From Eubacterium sp. UBA3720 (GTDB lineage: Bacteria; Bacillota; Clostridia; Lachnospirales; Lachnospiraceae), in NCBI GenBank assembly GCA_002371335.1, contig DFHP01000113.1:1-11807 (forward strand): a DNA stretch of 11,807 bases. The letters run 5' to 3'. The notes below the pieces were generated by a model. It had not been told where the DNA came from. It did not search any database and saw only the letters and a list, made by a program, of their open reading frames with translations. This document shows, piece by piece, positions 1-6,695 of the stretch. The position numbers were made by a program, and so were the translations under genes. Each line of letters opens with the position of its first letter. Within the stretch, counting starts at the first letter, position 1.

Positions 1-749
1 CAGCAGGTCATCACAACTCTTCCTGCGATCCATGGTTCATTTTCTCCTTGCCGGCGAAGCTCGAGCGGGTCTGTAAAGATAAGTGTTTTGCCGTCATAAT
101 GTTCCGGGTGATCTGCCGCGTCCAGCCAGAGCGGCAGATACATATTTTCTGTGATCACTATCTCTGTCCGGTCCAAAGAGAAGGGGACAAAAATATCAAA
201 GGCTTTTTCGTGATAGCCCATCGGATCCTGACGCAGATAAGACGCGCTGCGATTCATGAGCCGGAAAGTCTGGCTGTAGGGCGCAAGTACCTCCTTTGAA
301 GGACAGTCCACAAAAGTGATCTGATGGGACGCCCGAACCATCTCGTTCATCATCGGACTGAAATTATCGAGATAAAGCTTGAGAGTGCGCCAGGCGATCC
401 GGGTCGTCACATAGGTAACGTTCATTATCTCGGGGAACATATCGCGAAGCCCCTGCATCATGATATTCATTTCTGCATAAATACGATCAGGCTGATATTT
501 GCTGATGTTTTTTTGACAAAATACGGCAACATCTTCAGGTTCGGCCATGCCTTCGAAAAACTCCACGTGTGTTCTTTTTGCCGACAGCAGATCAAGGTCA
601 TACTCCGACTGTCCCTGTTCAAAGCAAAGAATCAGAGTTGTCCCGTATTTGTGAAAAAAGTCATTCCTTATACAATCCTGGATAAAAAATGTCTTTCCTG
701 AACTCAGGAATCCATAGACCAGCCTTGTGTCGATCGGTTTCTGAACCAT
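1..749 (-). CDS. CobW/YjiA-like P-loop GTPase, C-terminal end missing
   Basis: The frame is open from ATG at 749 down to the window edge: 249 codons with no stop, so the C-terminus lies outside. Residues 11-20 read VYGFLSSGKT, the GFLxSGKT Walker A form typical of the CobW/HypB/UreG GTPases (K19, T20 at the phosphates). Around residues 90-96 (IYAEMNI) is a segment resembling the acidic E-x-N stretch of this family. The tail from about residue 218 (YDGKTLIF ... GRVVMTC) resembles the OB-like TIGR03943/DUF1980 domain that clostridia fuse to CobW proteins, where it usually continues with more cysteines. CobW-family proteins are metal chaperones or metal-homeostasis GTPases; the metal cannot be read here. 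I chose the ATG at 749 over one at 762 because the upstream GAGG then sits at a usable distance and the Walker A frame starts there. It is co-directional with the dehydrogenase but separated by a hairpin-rich 283 bp. Confidence 0.78.
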   Translation of the reverse strand, partial: MVQKPIDTRLVYGFLSSGKTFFIQDCIRNDFFHKYGTTLILCFEQGQSEYDLDLLSAKRTHVEFFEGMAEPEDVAVFCQKNISKYQPDRIYAEMNIMMQGLRDMFPEIMNVTYVTTRIAWRTLKLYLDNFSPMMNEMVRASHQITFVDCPSKEVLAPYSQTFRLMNRSASYLRQDPMGYHEKAFDIFVPFSLDRTEIVITENMYLPLWLDAADHPEHYDGKTLIFTDPLELRRQGENEPWIAGRVVMTC

Positions 750-761
750 AATACTGCCTCA

Positions 762-1022
762 TATCAACTCAGATGGGGAGTCCCCCGCCTCTGTAGGCGG
801 TGGGTTATAACAAATTCAACTCAGTGGCGGGGGACAATCCCCGACTGAGTAAAAGCCTTCTGCGGATCGCAGCCGCGCTCAGAGGAAGGGCTTCGCCCCG
901 AGCGTGGCGAGGCAAGAACGCAAGAGGCGTTCTTGAATTCCCACTCTGAGTTGAGCCTCCGACGGATCGCAGAGGAAGACGCACAAGTGCGTCGCGCAGC
1001 TCGCGCGCGATCAGAGATCGCG
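762..1022. repeat. Hairpin-train intergenic repeat element
   Basis: The whole gap between the two minus-strand genes is built from consecutive inverted repeats. 782-803: CCGCCT/AGGCGG with a CTGT loop. 819-850: ACTCAGT-GG-CGGGG ... CCCCG-ACTGAGT. 876-904: CGCTC/GAGCG enclosing GGG/CCC. 913-935: CAAGAACGC/GCGTTCTTG, loop AAGAG. 978-993: GACGCAC/GTGCGTC, loop AA. 1006-1022: CGCGATC/GATCGCG, loop AGA. The word TCAACTCAG occurs at 764-772 and 816-824 and inverted at 946-954. The word CGGATCGCAG recurs at 863-872 and 963-972. This looks like a non-coding mobile or REP/MITE-like composite rather than a simple terminator. It may also end the dehydrogenase transcript or protect mRNA ends, which is inference. 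Confidence 0.72.
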
Positions 1023-1032
1023 ATTGAAAGAA

Positions 1033-1983
1033 TCAGTCGTAAACGCATACAAGACGTCCGTCAACTTCTCCGCGGCGCAGCTTTTCAATTCCTTCGCCGA
1101 TTTCGTCAAAAGTACATGTATGGATCGTTGGATCGAGTTCGCCGCTGGCGAGAAGATCAAGACATTCTTTTAAATCCTGAGTGGTGCTTCCCTGAGAACC
1201 TTCGATCTTCAGCTCTTTAAAGATGATCGGATAGGTGTTGATCTGGGAAGTGTCGGCTGCCATTCCGACAAGAACCACTTTGCCATACTGGCCGACTGCG
1301 TTAATAGCGTCAGCGGTGGTTTTTCCGGCTCCGGCAAAATCCACTATGACATCAAGATTTTTATCAGCAAACTCCATAATGTTTGACTTTACTTCTTTTG
1401 CGCCAAGCTTGCGGGCACGTTCCTGGGCAGAGGGTTTTCTTGTGGCCACGTAAACTTCGCAGCCTTTTACAACTGCAATTCGTACCGCGAATTGTCCCAG
1501 ACCGCCGATGCCGATAAAGCCCACCTTCATTCCGGGCTTGATGCCGCCAACGGTGCAGACTGCGTGATAAGAAGTGGCTCCGGCGTCTGTCGCAGCCGCA
1601 GCTTTTACGGGAGAAAGACCTTCAGGAACCTTGACCAGCTGTTCAACAGGCGCTGTCGTCATCGTTCCATAGCCGCCGTCGCGGGTGTATCCCGGCGTTG
1701 TTCCGTCCTTCGCATAAAGAGGACATACGGCTACAATATCGCCTACGCTGTATCCCTCTACGCCTTCTCCTATTTCAACGATCTCACCACAAACCTCATG
1801 TCCCATGATGACAGGTACGCTGAAGCTGGACATCCAGGATTCAATATCCAGAGCGCTGACATCTGAATGGCACAGACCGCCTGCCAGCGTTTTCAGCACG
1901 ACATATCCCGGTTTTGCTTTCGGGTCCGGTTTTTCGACAATCTTCAGCGGCTGATGGGTTCCTGTAAATTCCCAACCTTTCAT
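1033..1983 (-). CDS. Zinc-type alcohol dehydrogenase (MDR family), structural-zinc loop absent
   Basis: A 316-residue medium-chain dehydrogenase/reductase that would oxidise an alcohol or reduce an aldehyde with a nicotinamide cofactor in the cytoplasm; the substrate is not readable. The catalytic zinc site shows C38 (GLCHSDV), H62-E63 (GHEVCGE) and D133 (TDAGATSYHAV) where many homologues have Cys. The Rossmann motif is GIGGLG at 158-163. The end of the second beta strand reads VATRKPS (179-185) with no acidic residue, which favours NADP(H) over NAD(H). Usual length is about 340-350. The shortfall falls between residues 87 and 104, where the four-cysteine structural-zinc lobe should be; it is replaced by a short DGTTPGYTRDGG stretch. 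The start is supported by AAAGGAGGT ten bases upstream of the ATG. The gene has its own leader and is probably transcribed alone. Confidence 0.93.
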   Translation of the reverse strand: MKGWEFTGTHQPLKIVEKPDPKAKPGYVVLKTLAGGLCHSDVSALDIESWMSSFSVPVIMGHEVCGEIVEIGEGVEGYSVGDIVAVCPLYAKDGTTPGYTRDGGYGTMTTAPVEQLVKVPEGLSPVKAAAATDAGATSYHAVCTVGGIKPGMKVGFIGIGGLGQFAVRIAVVKGCEVYVATRKPSAQERARKLGAKEVKSNIMEFADKNLDVIVDFAGAGKTTADAINAVGQYGKVVLVGMAADTSQINTYPIIFKELKIEGSQGSTTQDLKECLDLLASGELDPTIHTCTFDEIGEGIEKLRRGEVDGRLVCVYD

Positions 1984-1993
1984 AATTCAATGC

Positions 1994-2002
1994 ACCTCCT
2001 TT
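1994..2002 (-). promoter_or_regulatory. Ribosome binding site of the alcohol dehydrogenase
   Basis: Read on the minus strand this is AAAGGAGGT, almost fully complementary to the 16S tail. It lies ten bases before the ATG at 1983. It fixes the start and excludes the overlapping out-of-frame ATG further upstream. Confidence 0.85.
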
Positions 2003-2026
2003 ATAAAATAATAATATGAATTTTCG

Positions 2027-2090
2027 CATAATGCCTGCTATTTAGCACATAGCATAACAAAAAACATAATGATTATAAATAGCATTATGC
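2027..2090 (-). promoter_or_regulatory. Candidate operator region upstream of the dehydrogenase (CATAATG repeats)
   Basis: The word CATAATG occurs at 2027-2033 and 2065-2071 and inverted (CATTATG) at 2083-2089. The last two form a 7-bp inverted repeat with an 11-base AT-rich spacer. On the minus strand a TATAAT-like hexamer lies inside that spacer, so a repressor bound here would cover a promoter. I could not find a convincing -35 box, so the promoter itself is weakly supported. Confidence 0.35.
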
Positions 2091-2140
2091 AGAAATAATT
2101 CGGGAAAACAGGCGTAATGAAAGATAAATTTCTGCCGGCA

Positions 2141-2167
2141 AACGAAACAGGGGCGAACGAAACAGGG
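2141..2167. repeat. Short direct repeat at the edge of the REP-like cluster
   Basis: The 13-base word AACGAAACAGGGG occurs twice with a 15-base period, the second copy running into the long hairpin. It looks like a partial duplication of the hairpin border. Confidence 0.5.
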
Positions 2168-2222
2168 GACGGAGACGGGTTCCGCATTGCTTCGCAAGCG
2201 TAACCCGTCTCCGTCCCCTGTT
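2161..2222. repeat. Long perfect hairpin (REP-like palindrome)
   Basis: Two 21-base arms (2161-2181 and 2202-2222) are exactly complementary. The 20 bases between them fold into a further stem: CGC and TTGC pair with GCAA and GCG, with one bulged A and a TTC loop. The full structure is a hairpin of about 28 base pairs. The arm core GGGGACGGAGACGGG is the same word family as the 30-bp repeats at 6561-6650. It lies 45 bases past the stop of the CotH/C26 gene on the minus strand and lacks a clear U-tract, so it is a REP/BIME-type element that could at most act as a 3' stabiliser or weak terminator. Confidence 0.8.
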
Positions 2223-2230
2223 CCATTATG

Positions 2231-2257
2231 TGGAACCCGTCTCCGTCCCCGGTTCCG
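2231..2257. repeat. Single REP-like GGAACC...GGTTCC unit
   Basis: GGAACC at 2232-2237 and GGTTCC at 2251-2256 are perfect inverted arms around CGTCTCCGTCCCC. The unit is close in sequence, and identical in orientation, to the three tandem units at 6561-6650 on the other side of the CotH/C26 gene. Confidence 0.7.
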
Positions 2258-2267
2258 TTTATTGGGT

Positions 2268-5200
2268 TTATCTGGAGCGGGCGGCTGTGATGAATGATTT
2301 CCACAGGCGGAGACTTTCCGCGTCGCCGCTGTTTCCGAGGCATTCGGGATGCCACTGAACGCCGACGAAGAATTTTCTGTCATAAGCTTCAATAGCTTCG
2401 ATGATAGTGCCTCCTTCAGAGACCCAGCCGGATGCTCTGTAATGAAATGCATCTAACTGCTTTATACCCTCATGATGTGCCGAGGTCACGGAAAGAGAGG
2501 TGGTTCCGTACGACTGTGCCGTAAGACTTCCGGGTCTGAGATCTGCAATGTGGCGTTTGGCCGTCACGCTTGCATTGCCCATATGGTTAAATGTGGAAGC
2601 ACCCTGAATGTTCAGATCCTGATACAGCGTTCCGTAGATGACGCCGGAAGAAGCGTTATCAAAAGCAACATTCATGATCTGAAGCCCCCGGCAGATCCCA
2701 AGCACAGGAATGTTCATGTCATACGCGGCCTGGATCAGGTACATGTCAGAGATATCTCTGGCGTAATTTGATCCATAGCTGTAGGTTTTTGCCTCGCCGT
2801 AAAGAGAAGGAGTCACATCGCTGCCGCCGGTAAGACAGAGCGCGTCTACGCCATTCAGCGCGGAGCATGCCTGTGAATAGTTTGTGGCCTGCCCGAGCAT
2901 TGCAGATGCGCCGCCGGAGCGGCTGATAGAACCGGTATACCAGTTTATGCCTGCCCTGTCATAACCCCAGGCAATTCCTACAACAGGTGTTGCCTTTACC
3001 CTTACAATAGTGTATTCCCAGATATTTTTCCTTATATTTGCATAAGCTCCGGAATCAAAAGAAGCCTTTCCGTTTTGCCAGGAGGATAATCCTTTTGTGG
3101 CAAAATACTCAATCATACCGATATCATCGTCGCCGATGGAGGACAAAAGAGAAGGATTCTGCGTGGTGTAGTAATCATAGTCATAAACAGATGACAGATC
3201 AAATGAGAAAGCGTCGTTTTTATACCGTCCTTTATAATTGCTTCCGGAAAAAACAGTCACAGGTTTCTGCAGAGACGTGGTTCCTGTTCCTTGTCTTTTT
3301 TCCTTACATCCATAGTTGATATAATGCAGATAATACAGCCGGTACTGATTCCGGTATGCTGCCCGCAGATCCGGGTACTGATAACGGTAGGATTTTTCGT
3401 CAAAGGAGCTGATGGCCTGCCTCTGTTCCCGCATACCGTATATAACGAAATGATTCAGAACAGCCTTGTCGTCAAATCCAAATGTTTTTTCAAGGTCAGC
3501 ATATTTTCTGACATAAAAATTATAATCATAGACAGGTGAAAAATTTGTTCCATATTGAGAAACGGCGAAGCCCCTCATCTCAGAAACATTTTTACACTCC
3601 CGATGCTCCTTATATCCGTACCTGATGTAATGGAGATAATATCCCGAAAGATCCTTTCCGCAAAGATTTCGTACGTCAGGATTTGCGTATGCATATGAGC
3701 GGACGTCAAACGTTTCGCTGCCATGCCTTCCGGACGGCATACCCCATCTGACAAAATTTGCCAGCGCCGCGATATCATCGTCGCCAAAGGCGCTCCGGAT
3801 GTCCGCGTTGGAAGAATAGTAGTCATAATCATACACAAGGCGATAATCCTGCCCGTTAAAGACCGTAATTTTTCCAACTCTGACGGAGACGCCTTTTGTA
3901 ACGCGCCCCTCGCGGGCACCCCACTTTATGTAATGAAGATAGTAAGCGGCGTTGTCTGTTCCATATGCCGCCCTGAGATCAGGGTGAGCCTTTTTATACG
4001 AGGGAAGGTCAAAATTCAGGCTGGATTTCCTGCCCTCTGCCATTCCCCATTTGACAAAATGAGATAGTGCCGAACTTACGGAGTTACCATATGCATTTTT
4101 TACATCCGGATTCTGCTCAAGGTAATAAGAAGGATCAAAAACCGAAGTGTAATCAATATCTTCGTAAACGTAAGATCTCGCCGGCAGATCATATACTTTG
4201 AAATATCTTACAATTGCTTTTTCGCCCTGTTCCCTGTTCCTCCGAAGGTAGAGATGGATAGTATAGGTGCCCAGGGCATTGTGCTGTAAAATCGGAATTT
4301 TTACATACATACCGGTGTTATCGCATCGAACCGGCGTATACCAGACCACATCATCCTGGCCGTTTTCACTGCTCCATACCGCAAATCTTCCGCTGTAGTA
4401 CCAAGAACCATCGTTAAAATACGCAGTGTATGTTTTCAGATCAGATGAAGAAGAAACCTTAATACAAGTTTCCCGGATACGGTCTATGGAGAATTTCTCG
4501 GAACGGCCCTTAAGCCATGTTTGGATCTCATCCACATTGGAAATATATTCAGGATGACTATATGTTCCCTTGGAATCCGTGGTATCCCCCAGAGCCCAGC
4601 GTATATAATTCATTTCTGCTGATCCGGAAATGATATTTTTGTAATAATTCACATTGTCTGTCGCGGAAGCAAAAAGAGCTTTATACTTATTGTTATACAA
4701 ATCCACCAGCAGGTCATAGAATTCAGGATACTCAAAAAGAGCCTTGAACAAATAGTCTCTGTAAACGTAATATATGTCGTTTGGAAATCCCTGAATCCCC
4801 ATGCAGCTGTCAAAATCCCAGAGAGGTCCGGGATGGATCTTATCATTTGGTCCGTCCATGTACATGAAATAGCTGGTCATGAGCACTTCGTCATTAGAAA
4901 AGAATTCATTTGCCAGGTAGAACTCTGCAAATGCTTCAGCATCGATTATTGAACATATATCGGACCACCTGGTATCCCCTGCGTTTAATAAAGCGTTAAG
5001 GGAATTGATTTTATTCAGGAAAATTTCCAGAGTCTCGACATCTTCATCTGTATTCGAATCTTTTAAGGTATAATGTTTGCCCTTACTGTCTGTCAGCCAG
5101 TGATCCTCTTCCGCGAAATTAGCGTCGTCGCGCTCTGCGATAATTGCATGCTCATCTGTCAGGTTCAGCCTGTTCTTATCCAGTTCGACCTTTTCCCCTA

Positions 5201-6365
5201 TAAGGTAAACCCCGCGATAATCTCCGTTTATCCATAAGTCGACATAACGCTCATCAGGGACGAAGCCCAAATTCATTTTCGCTGCAATATCATATACGAC
5301 AGAGGTTCGCATGAGTGACGGATCGCTGGAATTTGCCAAAAGGATCCATTTTTTTGCCTTATCCATACCGAGTACGGAAGTCCTGGATGAAAATTTGATC
5401 TGATAACCCTTTTTTTCATATTCCGTCCAGGAAGAATTGCCGCGGCCTTTCATTTCTACGTTATCTGCAGTTAAACAGTATGAATCGTTCGAGGGATCAT
5501 AGATGGTTACAGTATTTCCCTTGTATTTCACATCTTTGTCCCGGTGCAGTTTCTCAAGGTCAGTACCATTGAGTGAGATGGAGACGGCAGGCAGAGATGA
5601 CTGCATGCAGTATAGCAGGATTTTCTGCTGAAGCGCGGACATCATCTGTATACTATTGTCACTGGAAAAATCTACGGTAATAGTTTTGGTTTCTGAATCC
5701 AGATTTCCTCTGTTGGCAGATATTATCCCGCCGCCGGTATAGTGAAGGGTGACATGTCCGATGTTCACGGAAGCGGGCAGGAACAGGTAATGATCACCAT
5801 TATCGGATATAAAGTCATTAAACGGAGTGATGTCATTTCCTTTACCGTCATCTGAGACGGAGAAGGAAAAATTATCTTCAGGTTCTTCGGACAAGGCCTC
5901 GGGTACGGAGTCAGAAGAAAGGTCTGAATTTTTATTCTCCGGGTTATTATTTCCCGGGGCATTATTTCCTGGATGATCTGTGTTTTCTATATTATTTGCT
6001 GATAAAGGAGAGTCTGTGGATTTGAGTGAGTTCTCTTCGTATCCGGAATCTTCCGTTTCGCTGTTTTTTTGCCCTGCAGATGTAGAAAGGGTCTCTGCAG
6101 GACCGTTTTCTTTTTCCTGCGCCCCGGACGGGACAGCCGTTTCTGCTGCGGACTCTGACTGTGATCCCTGCTGAGGCGCAAAGTATGCCCCGGTATCGAT
6201 CTGCTGTACAGGCATTATATCCCGGGAACTATCATATACGTTTTCCGCAGAAGCTGACGCATTATCCTCTTCCTCTGCATACGTCCTGGATGCGGGCGCA
6301 AAAAATAAACCGGTTATTAACAGAACCATGGTAATGAGGATTCGAATAGTTTTCCTGTTATTCAT
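2268..6365 (-). CDS. Secreted CotH kinase-peptidase C26 fusion with cell-surface repeats
   Basis: A 1365-residue exported multidomain protein. Residues 1-30 are a Sec signal peptide, likely cut after TYA-30. Residues 31-190 are an acidic Ser/Asn/Glu-rich linker. A beta-rich segment (191-255) precedes a CotH kinase-like domain (about 258-630): GRGNSSW 307-313, GYQIKF 320-325, KKWILLANSSDPSLMR 338-353, INGDYRGVYLIGEKVE 379-394 and WDFD 516-519, whose aspartates are the likely metal ligands. Residues 636-725 resemble a GBS Bsp-like repeat. Residues 743-1115 hold eight 37-residue surface repeats in A-B pairs. Residues 1127-1362 are a class-I glutamine-amidotransferase fold of the peptidase C26/PuuD type, with nucleophile C1225 (GICRGLQ), H1339 and E1341 (QWHPE) all present. 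CotH proteins transfer phosphate to Ser/Thr; C26 enzymes cut gamma-glutamyl amide bonds. No LPXTG or C-terminal anchor is seen, so the repeats may bind the wall. The start is supported by AAAGGA seven bases or so upstream. Domain calls are firm; the joint function is unknown. Confidence 0.93.
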   Translation of the reverse strand: MNNRKTIRILITMVLLITGLFFAPASRTYAEEEDNASASAENVYDSSRDIMPVQQIDTGAYFAPQQGSQSESAAETAVPSGAQEKENGPAETLSTSAGQKNSETEDSGYEENSLKSTDSPLSANNIENTDHPGNNAPGNNNPENKNSDLSSDSVPEALSEEPEDNFSFSVSDDGKGNDITPFNDFISDNGDHYLFLPASVNIGHVTLHYTGGGIISANRGNLDSETKTITVDFSSDNSIQMMSALQQKILLYCMQSSLPAVSISLNGTDLEKLHRDKDVKYKGNTVTIYDPSNDSYCLTADNVEMKGRGNSSWTEYEKKGYQIKFSSRTSVLGMDKAKKWILLANSSDPSLMRTSVVYDIAAKMNLGFVPDERYVDLWINGDYRGVYLIGEKVELDKNRLNLTDEHAIIAERDDANFAEEDHWLTDSKGKHYTLKDSNTDEDVETLEIFLNKINSLNALLNAGDTRWSDICSIIDAEAFAEFYLANEFFSNDEVLMTSYFMYMDGPNDKIHPGPLWDFDSCMGIQGFPNDIYYVYRDYLFKALFEYPEFYDLLVDLYNNKYKALFASATDNVNYYKNIISGSAEMNYIRWALGDTTDSKGTYSHPEYISNVDEIQTWLKGRSEKFSIDRIRETCIKVSSSSDLKTYTAYFNDGSWYYSGRFAVWSSENGQDDVVWYTPVRCDNTGMYVKIPILQHNALGTYTIHLYLRRNREQGEKAIVRYFKVYDLPARSYVYEDIDYTSVFDPSYYLEQNPDVKNAYGNSVSSALSHFVKWGMAEGRKSSLNFDLPSYKKAHPDLRAAYGTDNAAYYLHYIKWGAREGRVTKGVSVRVGKITVFNGQDYRLVYDYDYYSSNADIRSAFGDDDIAALANFVRWGMPSGRHGSETFDVRSYAYANPDVRNLCGKDLSGYYLHYIRYGYKEHRECKNVSEMRGFAVSQYGTNFSPVYDYNFYVRKYADLEKTFGFDDKAVLNHFVIYGMREQRQAISSFDEKSYRYQYPDLRAAYRNQYRLYYLHYINYGCKEKRQGTGTTSLQKPVTVFSGSNYKGRYKNDAFSFDLSSVYDYDYYTTQNPSLLSSIGDDDIGMIEYFATKGLSSWQNGKASFDSGAYANIRKNIWEYTIVRVKATPVVGIAWGYDRAGINWYTGSISRSGGASAMLGQATNYSQACSALNGVDALCLTGGSDVTPSLYGEAKTYSYGSNYARDISDMYLIQAAYDMNIPVLGICRGLQIMNVAFDNASSGVIYGTLYQDLNIQGASTFNHMGNASVTAKRHIADLRPGSLTAQSYGTTSLSVTSAHHEGIKQLDAFHYRASGWVSEGGTIIEAIEAYDRKFFVGVQWHPECLGNSGDAESLRLWKSFITAARSR

Positions 6366-6380
6366 TTTGTTTCCTTTCTT

Positions 6381-6394
6381 CCTGAAAAATCAGG
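6381..6394 (-). promoter_or_regulatory. Small leader hairpin before the CotH/C26 start
   Basis: CCTGA/TCAGG with a four-base loop lies just upstream of the AAAGGA ribosome binding site of the gene starting at 6365. It is short, and could modulate ribosome access or mRNA stability. No convincing promoter hexamers were found further upstream. Confidence 0.35.
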
Positions 6395-6420
6395 TGTTAT
6401 ATTAAAATGTTCGAAAATAT

Positions 6421-6453
6421 GGAACCGGGGATGGAGTTTAGTTCCGTTTTTTT
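6421..6453. repeat. Inverted REP-like unit followed by a T-run
   Basis: GGAACCGGGGATGGAG followed by GTTCC is the same family as the 6561-6650 repeats but in the opposite orientation. On the plus strand the GGAAC/GTTCC arms are followed by GTTTTTTT, so it resembles a weak terminator. There is no plus-strand gene upstream to terminate, so a repeat remnant is the better reading. Confidence 0.5.
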
Positions 6454-6560
6454 CAGATAAGACACGACCCCGATGTTTCCGGCTTTAACCGTGAAAGCAA
6501 TACTCTAATACTCAATTCTCCTTCGACCCGGGGGGTAGAATATCTCTATCCTTAACATCA

Positions 6561-6650
6561 GAGTGGAACCTGCTCCCGTCTCCAGTTCCAGAGTAAAACC
6601 TGTCCCCGTCCCCGGTTCCGGAGTGGAACATGTCCCCGTCCCCGGTTCCG
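6561..6650. repeat. Three tandem 30-bp REP-like repeats
   Basis: Exact-period units at 6561-6590, 6591-6620 and 6621-6650 share GAGTGGAACCTG, CCCGTC and GGTTCC blocks. The second and third units are the most alike; the first is more diverged. Each unit has GGAAC/GTTCC-type inverted ends (the middle one is degenerate at its left end). The array abuts the promoter of the alpha/beta hydrolase. The rest of the 6366-6695 gap (6454-6560) shows nothing I can name. Confidence 0.82.
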
Positions 6651-6655
6651 TGTTG

Positions 6656-6664
6656 TGGTATACT
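6656..6664 (+). promoter_or_regulatory. Candidate extended -10 promoter of the hydrolase operon
   Basis: TGGTATACT fits a TGn-TATAAT extended -10 box, which can work without a -35 element. It would place the transcript start about 25 bases before the ATG at 6696. The -35 position falls inside the last 30-bp repeat, and no TTGACA-like box is present there. Confidence 0.4.
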
Positions 6665-6695
6665 GATGGTATTAACGGGAAAGGGGAGTTTGGTC

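Noticed and set aside
324..701. Plus-strand ORF opposite the CobW-like gene
   Set aside because: It is antisense to a frame with a clear Walker A motif and has no ribosome binding site or recognisable domain.
821..1048. Minus-strand ORF across the hairpin train
   Set aside because: The Arg/Ser-rich product comes from translating inverted repeats; it overlaps the dehydrogenase end and has no ribosome binding site.
3575..4067. ORFs on both strands within the repeat part of the CotH/C26 gene
   Set aside because: They are frame shadows of the repeated surface modules and have no independent signals.
6561..6650. CRISPR array
   Set aside because: The units are contiguous with no spacers, and no cas genes are present.
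6630..6695. Upstream in-frame start for the alpha/beta hydrolase
   Set aside because: It would translate the 30-bp repeat and lacks a ribosome binding site; the ATG at 6696 has GGGGAG at the right distance.
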